From Marasmius tenuissimus (lineage: Eukaryota > Basidiomycota > Agaricomycetes > Agaricales > Marasmiaceae): a DNA stretch of 64,000 nt. The notes beneath the pieces were generated by a model. That model ran no database searches and was not told the origin of the DNA. It saw only the letters and a program-made list of their open reading frames with translations. The DNA is taken from the NCBI GenBank assembly GCA_029532415.1, contig JAQOTA010000065.1:558001-622000 (forward strand), in the 5' to 3' direction. Shown here piece after piece: positions 43,822 through 55,386 of the stretch; positions within the stretch are counted from its first letter, which is position 1; each line of letters opens with the position of its first letter. The position numbers and the translations under genes are program-made.

Positions 43822-46727
43822 ATTCGGATTTGAAGGCGTATCCAGCTGAATCGTATCACCGGTACAAGTACTACATCTCTTTTCTCGATGACTGCACGTC
43901 CTACGTTTGGACCTCCAAGCTCAAAACGAAAGACAAGGCAGTACCTGCTTTGAGGGACTTCCTAACTATGGTCAAGATGCAGTTCAATGCTGTTGTCAAG
44001 ACCTGGATGTCCGATGAAGGGGGAGAGTACAAAGGAGATAAGTTCGATGCAGTACTGAAAGAGTATGGGATCCAGAGGGATCAAAGCATACCGTATACAC
44101 CACAACAAAACAGTCGTGCTGAACGATTCAACAGAACTATTCATGAGAAGGCTGAAGCTCTTTGCTTTGAAGCTTGCATGCCTCAGTCCTGGTGGGAATT
44201 CCGCCATGTGCACGCCGTCCACCTCTACAATCGCACTCCTGTGCAACATTTGAGCTGGCGAACTCCGTTCGAAATGCTTTACGGCGAAGCACCTGATGTT
44301 TCACATCTCCAAGTTATGGGTTGTGCAGCCTACGTCTTCATTCCTGAAGATCGTAGGAAGAATAAGCTTGCTCCTCACAGTGAGTTAATGACTTTCGTTG
44401 GCTACCAAGATGGGATGAAAGGCTTCCTGTTCATGCGAAGTAATAATTCCGTATTCAAAGGTAGCACTGCACTATTCGATGAGACACTATACAATAAGTG
44501 TCCTGATGCCAAAACTCGTGGCTTCACACCTGTCGGTAGTGAACCTTTTACTTTGGGTGAAAATCCCAACATTCCTTCAGAAGATGAAGACTCTGATGAT
44601 GACGGTTTTGATGCTCCATTACCAGATCTCAGACGTTGCTCCGAACCTTCTAAGAGATCAGAACCTCAGGTTGACGAACCTGCAGGTGGCCCTGCGCCAG
44701 GGGATGTGCCACTCCCTCAATCTGGTCCTCCAACGCCTCCAGGCGAACCCGCTGTTTCACTGCCTGCACCAGCAGTGGATGGTCCACGCCGGTCTTCGAG
44801 GCAGCGAAAGGGTATAACGCAACCTGGTAATATTTTTGGGGAAAAGCGGAACCCAAATAAACCCTCAGATATTGTTCGCGACTTAGAGAATAATAAAACT
44901 TGGAGAAACGTCACTGGAGATAAAGAACCTACACATCCAGTTGATCGTCCTAGCTCTTCACGATCTAGGAAAGGCAAAGGTGGTAAAAAGGGGATTCCTG
45001 GTCCACTTCCGTCTCTGCCTGCTCCAGAACCCAGTGGAAGCACTGAGTCGCATGAGGAAGAAAGCGTAGTCGAAAGACTGACCCAAGAAGGGGGAGTAGG
45101 ATTCGTGATTTACCTGTTGAACAATGCCGTTCCAGTTCACGATTCGCTTCCAACATCCGATACTCCTGATTTCTCTAACATCAGAGAGTGGACACTCCGC
45201 GATATTCTAAAGTTGCCTGTTGAGCAACAGAAGGAATGGAAGAACACTTGCCACGAAGAACTTGAGGCACTTTGTAAGCGTAAGGTCTTCGAACTCTGTG
45301 ACTTGCCTAAAGGTCGCAAAGCCATCAGGAATAGATGGGTCTTCGACATTAAGTCGAATGGTCGCAAGAAAGCTAGACTTGTTGCCAAGGGTTTCTCTCA
45401 GGTCGAAGGTGTTGACTTTGATGAGATCTTCTCACCAGTTGTTCGTTATGAGACTGTTCGTATGATGCTTGCTCTCGCAGCTCTCAAGAACTGGTACATC
45501 ACCTCTGTTGATGTTAAGAACGCCTTCCTTTATGGTGATCTTGTTGAGGAGATTTACATGGAACAACCTGAAGGCTTCAAAGTCAAGGGCCAAGAACGTA
45601 AGGTACTACGCCTGCGTTGTGCATTATATAGACTGAAGCAAGCTGCCCTTGAATGGTGGCGAACCCTCAGCTCGTCCATGGAAGTACTGGGTTTCAAACG
45701 CCTGACTTCCAATGCTGGACTCTTCATCTGCAAAGATCCGAAGAGTGGTGAAGTTGTGTATGCAATCATCTACATTGATGATGCACTCTTCATGGGTCCT
45801 AACAAAGCTTTTGTTGACAAGAAGAAAGCCGAGTTCATGGCTCGATGGGAATGCCACAATATGGGCAATGCTAGCAAATTTCTCCGCATGAGCATTCGTC
45901 GCGAAGGCAATAAGATCATGATTGACCAGAAGGATTGTCTTAAGAAAGTCCTTGAACGTTTTGGGATGCAGAATGCAAAAGGTGCTCCAACGCCCTTACC
46001 TGCTGGCTATGTGCCAACTCCCAACGATGGTCCAGTCAATCCTGCCATTCGCTCCAGATTCCAGTCTGTGATTGGGTCGCTTCTGTATATTATGCTGGGT
46101 ACACGTCCTGATATTGCCTATGCAGTTACAAAGCTTTCTCAGTTCTCTTCTAATCCAACGAAGGAACACCTCGATAAAGCTCTGTATATCTGCTGCTACC
46201 TAGCTGGCACATCAGATTATTCACTTGTCTACGATGGTGACTCTGATGGAGGTCTTCTTGCATTCACAGACTCGGATTGGGCTGCCGATCCTATCAAACA
46301 CCGTTCGATCACTGGCTACTTCTTCAAGTTCGCAGGCGGCATCTTCTCATGGCAATCACACGCCCAGAAGACTGTAGCTCTTTCTTCCACTGAGGCTGAG
46401 TATATGGCACTGTCGGATTGCAGTCGTCAAGCTTCCTGGATAAGATCGCTACTCTCTGAACTTGGAATCAACTTAGGTCCTATTCCAATCTGCGGTGACA
46501 ATCAAGGCTCTATCTTCATTGCATCTAATCCGGTTCAAGAACACCGAACCAAGCACATCGATATTCGATATCATTACATTCGGTCGTGTGTTGAAGATGG
46601 CAAAGTCAAGTTGTTCTTTATTGAAGGAGTCTATAATCCTGCAGATATGTTTACAAAGAATCTCGGACATGAGAAGTTCTTACGATTCAGAGATCACCTT
46701 GGACTTGAATTCTATTTGTCCACTTGA
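43822..46727 (+). pseudogene. A2 Pol, remainder: integrase core, RT and RNase H
   Basis: Resumes the frame interrupted by copia D: HSDLKAYPAESYH, then WMSDEGGEYK and QQNSRAERF (integrase; A4 and B have QNGRAE, here Gly is Ser), the Pro-rich linker, RT RWVFDIKS with YIDDALF, and RNase H DSDWAAD, STEAEYMALS, GDNQGS, NPADMFTKNLG to TGA at 46725-46727. The conserved copia LYGLKQ motif reads LYRLKQ, also in A4. The frame is open throughout this segment; the element as a whole is dead because of the insertions. Confidence 0.93.
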
Positions 46728-46769
46728 TTCACTCAGATGCGCTTTTCAGCTGCACTTAGCGAGGGGGTG

Positions 46770-47093
46770 TGTTGAATCCGTGGACTATAATTAGATCCTG
46801 GTATATCCGAAGTCACGGTTCATACTTCCCGCCATTGTATTATGCGGGACAATGCATTCGCTATTGTTCTATTCTTCATTGTTCATTATGCTCATATGTA
46901 CAATTTCTATTGTCATCCCTATATGGTAACTCTATTGTATCTACATGTATATAAGCTCGTAGTTCTCTACTTGAATCTACAGTGTGTGCTTGAGCTTCTA
47001 TGTCTCGCCTCTATCTCTCTAAAACTCCTCTCTGGTAAGTAGTAGTGTAGCCATGTTGTAGTCCTCTGTGCTCGGCGTCATGCCGGCTCATCA
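46770..47093 (+). repeat. 3' LTR of A2
   Basis: 324 bp; polypurine tract GCGAGGGGGTG before it; GAGCA duplication after it. Confidence 0.97.
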
Positions 47094-47391
47094 GAGCAAG
47101 ATAAGACGTGGTTATTTTGGCCAAAGGTAATTACATGTCGCGACGATGCACTAGTAGTAGCAAGCAGAGGGCGGAAAGGAAAACGTGCAATTACCTCATG
47201 GCAACAAATGCACACCGTTGTGGTTTGTTTCCCACACAATTAATATGGTACCTATCAGGGTTATGTCACCTGTCACAAGTGCAGCCTAAGGTGGAGTCTA
47301 GCCCAAGGGCCCTAGGCTTGTGACCTGGGACCTCAAACTCCGCATACCCACACTGCAGGTAAAGTAGGCTCTTGTCAACATGAACCGAGGT

Positions 47392-47445
47392 AAACTCTGT
47401 TTATGCTTGGTTTCCACCAAGTTCACTGTGGTGACTGGCAACTGG
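47392..47445 (+). repeat. Left inverted-repeat arm
   Basis: Two blocks, about 33 and 17 bp, matched in inverse order at 53929-54052. The 17-bp block is exact. Confidence 0.6.
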
Positions 47446-48596
47446 CAGGGCCTTTTGGCGTGGGAAAAGCGGCATAGCCACATCTTCATAGGGAGGTGTA
47501 ATGGTCTGCTTCAGTGCAGGTTTGCCAACACACCAGGATACCATTGAACAGTGTTAGAGAGGTCAATAATAGCATTCTATATGCTTTCTTGAGGCTGGAA
47601 TTTTTTATGATGCACAAGTACCCAAGTTAGCGGCCAAAAATGCGTATTACAACCAATTTTTTTGGAAATTTTTCTCAACAAAGCATGTAAAATGACTTGA
47701 ATATGGGATTTCACGTGAAAGTGAGCCAAAAGAAGAAGTGTGTCGCGTGAAAAAGAGGCAATCTCGGTGCGGGCGGATTTGGCGCGACTTTTGCTTATGT
47801 AATCATCCAAACGCGTCCAGCAATTCCTCATCGGGGACAAACATGGGACGCAGCTACTGGGGTTTACGCGCTTTTGGCCAAAAAAAGCGATCTAAACTGC
47901 AGAAAGTCCAAACAGACACTCTCCACCACGAAGATGACGTGTTTGACGCGTCAGACACGTCCAAACCCCCGCCAAAAAACCAAACCACCCAATCGGCACT
48001 CAAATCTCAACTTGGGAGTGCTATCCAGTTGCGAAAGGACCTGATTTCGAAAGGAAAGAATACCAGGAGGATGGTAAAGCGTAGAGATAAGAAAATAGAG
48101 GGGCTTGAGGCACAGCTAAAGACAATAAAGGCGGAGAAGGAGAATATGATCGAGGAGGCACAATCGGCTCAGACTCAGGCCGATCACACTATTCGTGCAC
48201 TGGAATGCCTTCAGAACGAGATGATTGCAGTGAAGGAAAGCTGGTCAGAGACAGAAAAGGCTATGAAGAAGGAAAAGCGAGCTCTCACGGTCAAGATATC
48301 AAAGTTTGATGATCAAAAGAAACGCGAGGTAGAGAAGGCTTTGAAGGATGCCCAGGTCAACACATGGTGGACAAAGGACGGCGGAGAAATTACTGATCGT
48401 TGCCGTACCCTGATTCGGGACTTAGCGAGCGCAGAAGTCGGTGTTGAGCATATGAATGAGGTGATCAATCTGGTTGCGGGTGCAATGGGGATCGAAGTCA
48501 AAGGGAAATTTTTGGTTAGGTCTGTTGGGCGGGTCATTCTGGAGGGTGGTATTGCTAGCCAGGCTCAAACTGCAGAGAATATTGCAAAATGCAAGG

Positions 48597-48649
48597 GTAC
48601 ATACTATTTCTCATCATCCCTGACGTTGATCTAATCCACAAAACACCAG
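48597..48649 (+). other. Intron of the coiled-coil gene
   Basis: GTACAT donor, CTGAC/CTAAT branch-like sites, CACCAG acceptor, 53 bp. Removing it keeps the phase (AAG G|GC TTG) and joins two protein-like segments. Confidence 0.75.
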
Positions 48650-48966
48650 GCTTGACTATGAGTGGAGATGGTACCACTATAAAAAACATAAATTATGAAT
48701 CTCGTCACATACAGTTCAAGATGCCGGGAGGAGAAGTCAAACCTGAGTTTCTAGGAGTTACCCCAGCGGTGAATCATACAGCTCAAACCCAGTTCGACGG
48801 ATGGCAGGAATATAGTCAAAATGCCGCTGCCATCCACAAAGAGATATTTGGAGATCGTAGAGACACCTATGATAGCCGGGACCTCTTCATCAAAATGACG
48901 GGTGGTAATTCTGATCATTTGGAGGATCAGAAGAAGTTATTCAAGTTGATGAAGGCTTACAAGATC

Positions 48967-49288
48967 TGTTGAATCCGTGGACTATAATTAGATCCCGGTA
49001 TATCCGAAGTCCCAGTTCATACTTCCCGTCATTGTATTATGCGGGACAATGCATTCGCTATTGTTCCATTGTCTATTGTTCACTATGCTCATATGTATAA
49101 TTTCTATTGTCGTACTTATATGGTATTTACTATTGTCTCTACATGTATATAAGCTCATAGTTCTCTACTTGAATCTACAGTGTGCTTGAGCTTCTACGTC
49201 TCGCCTCTATCTCTCTAAACTCCTCTCTGGTAAGTAGTAGTATAGCTATGTTGTAGTCCTCTGCGCTAGGCGTCATGCCGGCTCATCA
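48967..49288 (+). repeat. Solo LTR, family A
   Basis: 322 bp, TGTTGAATCCG...GGCTCATCA, flanked by AGATC on both sides (48962-48966, 49289-49293). It interrupts the coiled-coil gene at ...KAYKI; taking out 327 bp restores the frame (KAYKIKVDNEKRG). Confidence 0.95.
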
Positions 49289-51131
49289 AGATCAAGGTCG
49301 ATAATGAGAAGCGAGGCGAGACGAGTTTGCTAGGAATGACACCAGTAGAGCTGATACCCATGTTGTCGGAGATATACCGGGACTCAGTCAAGAAGGCAGG
49401 AGGTTTTCAGGTGTGGGTAAACCTCTCGTATGCAGAGAAAGAGGTGAAGCATAGAGATGCTTACCTAGCTTTCTGCGAACGTCTGGGAGAGGAGAAATTC
49501 AATTTACTCTCTGAAAAGGCGAAATTGGGGGGCCAGGCTTTTTTTGTGGGTAGGGTGTGGGATGCATAAAGAGCTGAATGCATTCAAGGACGTTGCAAAG
49601 GGACTTGAAGACTGGTGGAGGAATAATCCGCTCGAAGTTCCGCTGCGCAAGCTACTCAACAAGGACAACCGTGCGGTGGCAGATGCAGGACCCTCGGATG
49701 CTGCAACACACGCCGTGTCAGTTTCGAAGGGCGGAGCCATCAAGCTTTCCGAGTTGGCTGGAGCTGTCTTCCGACACAAAGACAATAAAAAGGGTCAGCA
49801 GGATACAGTGAAGTCTTTCGCAGAACACTACCTCAGTATGACTATCACCTTTCCCGACACCAGCAACATCCGCTATCATAGTCATGGTGACGCATGTGGA
49901 GAGCTCCTTGTTAATCAGGAGTTCTACCTCCTTCTACTTGAAGCCGTCCGCGTCAAGAAGGGAACCGGAACTTTTACCAACATCGAAGAGAATGTATACC
50001 TCAGGCTTCAGGACAATCCAACAATTGCGGAGCTTTGCCCAGTCTGTTTCTATGCACAGGCAGTCACCCATCCAATCCTTCGTACTATTCAAGGACCTGA
50101 AGGAGCATCAACCAACGCACCTGACATGGGGCCAGTCTACCAGGGCCTGATCACTTTTCTTGAGAGAATTATCGAAACTCCTGATCTTCTCCTCTCGCCG
50201 GATGTATCCTACGGAACGGGAACATTTGACGGCCAGAATTGGGAGCGTCCGGAGGTGATTTACGCGATCCATCGACGCCTCCCAAATCTACCACAGGTGC
50301 GGCCTTTAACCATTGGTGCCTTCCAATGCGGGTTAGGCGGCTGGAGACGTTTCACACGCGAGTTCATACCTGGGAGCAATGTTGACAAGGCATCACCCGA
50401 CGAGCAAGCACTTGCCCCGCTGCCTGTCACCAACGATGCAAATGAAGGAACTCTTGGGGGTAAACGGTGTTCCTCTCGCGTTAGACCCAACATGACAAAC
50501 CACCAGTATAATGTGAGGGAGACGTACAAGGCCAACGGTACTCGGGAGTACATCTCCAAAATGGATTCACAGTCGCGGTCTAACCTGAAAAAGGCTGCTC
50601 GGAGGGTAGACGCGTCAGGACTCACTAGACAGTACAGGGAGAAGCAGGCCACGCACTGTAGCGCCTGCTATTAAAAAGCAGCTTCGGAGCCTTGTTTTTG
50701 TGCAATTTTAGCATAAAACAGATAAGAAATGACTAGGTAATACGAGTACTAGAGCGAGTCCCGAGCGGCTAGTAAAAGGCTCAGATCCTAGCATAAGGAG
50801 AGAATAGCGCCTCGGAGGTGTCTCTCCTTATCTCTGAAAACTGTAGGAGTCGTATAACTGACGAAAGTATCACTTTGGAGGCAAGACTAGGACCTGTAGT
50901 CATAACAAGGGAATATCTCCAGTGGCTTGGAGGCATCGTACTAAGGATTAGAATAATAGAATCAGACTTGACAAAGACCCGTACTAGTAGAGCTAGACAG
51001 AGGAAGACGCCGCGGAAGCATGGATGGTCGGGAAGCGAGACTAAGTCGAGCCTCAGAAGCTTGGTATAAGGTCGAGGCCTCGCTTTGGAGGCATGATTGA
51101 TTCAAGTATACTAGGTATACTACAGGTTACG

Positions 51132-51826
51132 CTAGTCATCCATATTGGCTAGAGCTACCTCATCCCAACCGAAGTAATTATCTATGTCGGAATCTTCAGG
51201 ATAATAAGAATCAATGAAGGTTTCATGATCTAGATAATCGGTATAGAATGGATCGCATAAAATAGGATTATAGAAAGAAAAGGATTGAGAGAGCCAACGA
51301 CCCATGACAGGGGAGTACTTGAAGAACGAGAGCTTGGTATAGTCAAGCTTCGGAGGTGCTGGGCACTCAGCACAACTGACGACGGCGTTGATCCAAGCAT
51401 TTCCGGCTCCAGGAGTATGAGCGGTTTTGAAGTCGAGGAAACCAACTCGAGCAATAGACTCGGTGACCATGTCGATGACAGACCTGGCGTCGTGAGGAAT
51501 GAAGTGGTCAAAGGTGTCCTCGCAGAGATAGATTTTGTCCTGGATCATGTCGTAACGAATCACGTAGCCCCAGTAGATGGATCTGTGGCAACTGAGGAAG
51601 AACTGCTGGAAGATGATTCCGAGGATAGCCTCTTGTTCTGCGTCGAGTGGAATGGGTAGGATGATGCGGCGCTCCTTGATCTTATCAGAGTAATCTTCTG
51701 GATACCACCAGAGTTTATACAACTCTGGAGAGGAAGTCAGAAGGCTGCCTCGGAATCTAGAAAATAGAAAGACTTACTATAGAGCAAGTTGCGGAAGTGA
51801 TCTTCAATGTTATGCAAGTGTGCCAT
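51132..51826 (-). CDS. Hypothetical protein carried by the 2.7-kb insertion (two exons)
   Basis: ATG at 51824-51826 (MAHLHNIEDHFRNLLY), exon 1 to 51778, intron 51725-51777 (GTAAGT donor, CTGAC branch-like site, CTCTCCAG acceptor, 53 bp), exon 2 51724-51132 ending in TAG after ...LANMDD; 213 residues. Rich in Trp, Tyr, Phe and His in the first half (YKLWWYPEDYSDKIKERR, CHRSIYWGYVIRYD) and acidic at the C-terminus (YYPEDSDIDNYFGWDE). No signal peptide, membrane segment or known motif seen. Not recognised. The clean intron argues that this is or recently was a real gene rather than a chance frame. Confidence 0.55.
51725..51777 (-). other. Intron of the hypothetical gene in the insertion
   Basis: 53 bp, GTAAGT...CTGACTTCCTCTCCAG; joins TAT A to AG TTG TAT in phase and avoids the in-frame stop that lies in the intron. 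Confidence 0.6.
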
Positions 51827-53928
51827 AGTGCGCTTGGGGGAAAAGTAAGCAAGGAATTGGGAAAAACCTAGTACTTGCTTTTACTGACCTCTGGACTTGC
51901 CGCTGAAGTGGAAATTTTACTTCAGAAACTAGGAAATTAGCGCTTCGGAGGTGTGGATCCGAACCAGGCACTGGGCACTAAACAATGATCGGGAAGTGAT
52001 CGAAGGAGTTGCACCGTCGACGTACTTCCCTCGTACTTGTACATGGAGATATTGACGGTACTAAGGGCATAGTTGGTGCTGGTAGCAAAACGCAGTGCTC
52101 AACTGCACTGGAAGGCAAGGGACTAAGAAAGAAAGGAATGGTGTACCGAAGAATCGAGTAGGAGTTCTGGCTGAATCATTGAACTATTACCCAGTATCCA
52201 AGGTACCAAGATTGGATATAGTGGGGCGGCCATATGGATGGCAGGACGTCAGAATTATCTGAGCTACGGAAAGGACATCGACCTGGCTATGAATGGCTGG
52301 GTAACTCCATGAATATAGGCATCTAGTAGCACTTCGGAGGCAAGTACTTTGCTTCAGACGAAGGGAGTATATGCTTCGGAGGCAGACAGAACAGGATGAC
52401 CTATGACAATTGAAGGGTCTAGAACTGGAGAATCAATGCTGCGGAGGCAGATAGGCAGAACAGAACCATCGATAGGAGAGACCCGGAAGAAAAGAATGTT
52501 AGAGAATGTTCGAGGCTGATGATACTTCCGAAGCAAATTATTGGTTTTGACTTTGGGGTTCAAAAGCGTAGATTAAACACAAAAACTCTCCAAGTATATT
52601 CCAAAGTAGGTAGTTTATGCCTCCGAGGCATGGTTTATTCGATATTTGTACAATTCGGTAGAATTAGAGCATCCTAGAGTATATAAGCAGTGGGGTTTTC
52701 ATCAAGAATCCCCAAGCAATCCGTACAATCAGTATTCAGAGGATACGAAGCTATTCCACTTGTGGGGTAGTTAGTTGACCCGGGAGCGCTTCTGGAGAGA
52801 CATTAGAACGGAATAGAACTTTGTTTGCCCAAACGAGAAAATCCATTGAACACTTGCTTGACCTTGACTTTGCATTGTTTGTCTGTGACGCCGACTTGAC
52901 TGGCTGAGCTATTGTTGAACTTCCGAAGCTAATTGGGCTGAGGATATTGTTTGCCGTTGACAGTTGGTCTTCGGTTATTGACAGACTTGATTGGAGTCTT
53001 AATTGCCATTGTTTGATTTGATTGTCTTGTTGCCCCTCACTGTTTGAGTGGTTCTGAAGCTAGTCGAAGCCTAAGAATGCACTTCCAAAGCACCAAACAA
53101 ACTCTACACTCCCCGAAACAACCTATAAACCTCTCTTCCGAACCCCACTTTTGACCTCCGAACTGGTTTCAGAGGCGAAGCTACCTTAGCTGGATAGTTT
53201 CTTCAGTCAGATTTCCTTCAGCCTACTATTGCAGTCTGGCTAAGAGCGGAACCTACGATCAACGCCGATCCCCGATTCCCGCACCCTTCAGCTACACTCT
53301 TGAGTGTTGGGAGGATTTGACCTACGAGTTAGATTTTATTATACACCGCGAGTGGCGCTTTACAGCACAATATTGGGGTTGCAGGGAAGAATAAGGTAAA
53401 GTTGGCGGCACAGATGGAGAAAGCGAGGAAGCGTGTGGACAAGATCAACTCCACAGCCATCATATTGGATCTCGGGAAGCTGGAGGGCTTGAGCGTGAAG
53501 GAGCTTGATGCTCAATTGAAGTGGCATCGAGCCAAGGGAGTTTTGAAACTCACTGTTGGAATCGGGAAGAAGAACAAGCTGGAAAAAATCAAGGAGTTGA
53601 AGAATACGATGGATTTATACCTGGAGACTCACCCTGGGACTTCGGAGTCCTTAGACGACGTGGATATGGCTGGAGGGAGTGAGTCAGAGGGCGAGCAGTC
53701 CGAGGTAGGAGGAAGTGATGTGGAAATGGCAGTGTGGGAAGCTGATCAGAGTTCTGATGAGGAATGACACGTCCAAGTATGTTATAGATCATATATTCCA
53801 ACATTTAATCACTCTACAATACAATTTGGTAGTACAACGAGACGTATAGGATGTGTTCAAGAGGCGGACCATCGACTGTCTCGAGTTTGGCGGGAGGTGT
53901 CTTAGTCAGCCATAATTTTTCCACACGC

Positions 53929-54052
53929 CCAGTTGCCAGTCACCATTCACTGCAAGATGTCCATGCCTTCGCCTCATGCAGGAAAAAGTCACATGAAGTA
54001 GGACATGCAGCCAATTTGGTAAACTTGGTGGAAATCGAGCGTAAACAGAGTT
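53929..54052 (-). repeat. Right inverted-repeat arm
   Basis: Complement matches the left arm in two blocks (53929-53945 exact, 54019-54052 imperfect), separated by about 73 bp absent on the left. Confidence 0.6.
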
Positions 54053-55075
54053 GACAGCTATTTGCAGGATCGTAGCACATCCTGAGCGCACGAGCCCTCG
54101 ATGACTCAGCTATATAATTTGCACGTTCTGCAATACAATTTGTGGGGTGGGCCTACATATCTCAACTTGCTCGTCATACAGGAACTTCCGACAGGTCTAG
54201 GTGGCCCTCCGTTTTGTATAGCTGGAGCGCTTAGTAATCTGAAGCTTGCGCCCAAAATGTGCTACGATCTTACAAATAGCTGGAACTCGGTTCACAGCGA
54301 CACGATCCCGCATTGCCTGCAGTGCTAAGGGCCAAATTAACACTGCACTACCAAATTTGAACGCCAATCAGTAAGGTTCACCTACCGATGGCTTCCGAGT
54401 CCAGGAGCGCCCTTGCATCTAAACGGTAAGTCTAAATGGTTCACCAGGTTCACAATTGACTGTTGGGCATGACTACTATTCATGGGCGAAAGGAAAGGAC
54501 GTCTTCCTACTACTCTTCCCCAGCCTTGATTTGCAGAGGCTGTGTTCAAGCTGTGCCGAACGCCGAGAACAACGAGGAGTCCGGGTGCGGGAGTAATTCC
54601 CATCTGCAATGAGCTCAATCAGTTACTTCTAACTGATTCCCGAGCCGCAACCTCGGGGGCCTGGTCTTCAAGCTTCATCACTCCAGCTCCAGGGCTCACA
54701 CCACAGATCCTAATGATTCGGATCTTTTTGTGTTCTTGTCACTTGTGATGCAATTTGGTATAAGAGTATAAGACCAGGGCTCCACAAGTTTCATGACTGG
54801 ACCCTTTTTCACTATGAATGCCAGTACGGTATACGAAGGTGAGCAACATGTTTTTCAGCTGATCATATATTGAGTGAACATTTCCAGCGGCTTCCCTGGA
54901 CCGAGGAAAGCTCTACACATTCAACGCTCTTCAAATACTGGGATTCGTGTCATGCACATTGGTATTTGTGACAGCGGTGCTGTCAAAGACCGTCCGAAGA
55001 TCTACTCTATGGTTTTGTTTTATTGGTGGATGGATCCCGTGGTGTATCGTTCATTCACTTCTTTTTCTATCTGGG
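54053..55075. other. Intergenic stretch without a supported gene
   Basis: Short frames only, none with protein-like composition. ACAATTTG-like words recur (about 54133, 54752, also 53819). The left flank of A4 (CTGGG) ends it. Confidence 0.5.
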
Positions 55076-55386
55076 TGTTGAATCCGTGGACTATAATCAG
55101 ATCCCGGTATATCCGAAGTCCCGGTTCATACTTCCCGCCATCATATTATGCGGGACTATTGTTCCATTTATCATTTCTACTTATGATCATATGTACAAAT
55201 TCTATTATCGTCCTTATATGGTATTCACTATAGTTTCTACATGTATATAAGCTCGTAGTTCTCTACCTGAATCTACAGTGTGCTTGAGCTTCTACGTCTC
55301 GCCTCTATCTCTCTAAACTCCTCTCTGGTAAGTAGTAGTATAGCTATGTTGTAGTCCTCTGCGCTAGGCGTCATGCCGGCTCATCA
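55076..55386 (+). repeat. 5' LTR of A4
   Basis: TGTTGAATCCG...GGCTCATCA; TATATAAG at 55244-55251; donor GTAAGTAGTAG at 55328. Confidence 0.97.

Larger units (their letters stand above)
20382..47093 (+). mobile_element. Copia family A, copy A2, with nested copia C (holding B3) and copia D
   Basis: The two outer 324-bp LTRs differ at three positions and are flanked by GAGCA on both sides (20377-20381, 47094-47098), proving one insertion event 26.7 kb long today. Removing C (21725-32947) and D (34646-43816) together with one copy of each target duplication restores an element of about 6.3 kb, the same size as A4. A2 must predate C and D, and C must predate B3. Confidence 0.96.
50657..53364. mobile_element. 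2.7-kb insertion with short inverted ends and its own gene, unclassified
   Basis: It interrupts the coiled-coil gene; GCAC is duplicated on each side (50653-50656, 53365-53368), and removing the insert rejoins QATH to NIGVAG in phase. Ends: TGTAGCGCC and GGCGCTTTACA (imperfect inverted repeat). Inside: a minus-strand gene (51132-51826), a TATATAAG box near 52680, and at least a dozen copies of a CTTCGGAGGC-like motif in both orientations (for example 50681, 50811, 51343, 51942, 52332, 52372, 52620). No LTR pair and no transposase. Options: a non-autonomous TIR element, or an extremely long solo LTR (TG...CA ends would fit). A 76-bp piece also occurs at 3350-3425. Confidence 0.65.
47843..53767 (+). 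pseudogene. Mushroom-type expanded coiled-coil protein gene (possible transposase), broken
   Basis: ATG at 47843 (MGRSYWGLRAFGQKKR). Exon 1 encodes a basic N-terminus and a coiled coil (about residues 70-170). A 53-bp intron (48597-48649) joins ...IAKCKG to LTMSGDGTTIKNINYESRH. The frame continues to 48966, is split by a solo LTR, resumes at 49294, and is frameshifted at the G6/T7 runs near 49527-49546, where the sequence turns from LSEKAKLGG to VGCGMHKELNAF in another frame. It is then open through NKDNRAV, FPDTSNIRYHSHGDA and TNDANEGTLG to ...YREKQATH (50656). A 2.7-kb insertion follows; the C-terminus (KLEGLSVKELDAQLKWHR, acidic tail) resumes in phase at 53369 and ends at 53767. I recognise it as a large family of hypothetical proteins in Agaricomycetes. 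The SGDGTT Asp and NDANEG Glu could be catalytic in an RNase H-like fold; that is inference. Confidence 0.75.
47392..54052. mobile_element. Candidate DNA transposon built around the coiled-coil gene
   Basis: Imperfect inverted repeats flank the gene. Left 47392-47424 (ACTCTGTTTATGC...TTTCCACCAAGTTCAC) matches the complement of 54019-54052, and TGGTGACTGGCAACTGG (47429-47445) is matched exactly by the complement of 53929-53945. The right arm has about 70 extra bases between the two blocks. Subtracting the solo LTR (with one duplication) and the 2.7-kb insertion gives about 3.6 kb with a single gene, a typical size for a cut-and-paste element. I find no clear outer ends or target duplication, so this is inference. 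47094-47391 shows nothing else. Confidence 0.45.

Noticed and set aside
48601..48634. End of the coiled-coil ORF at 48634 as the real C-terminus of a short protein
   Set aside because: A consensus 53-bp intron joins it in phase to a conserved downstream segment; the last 12 residues are intron translation.
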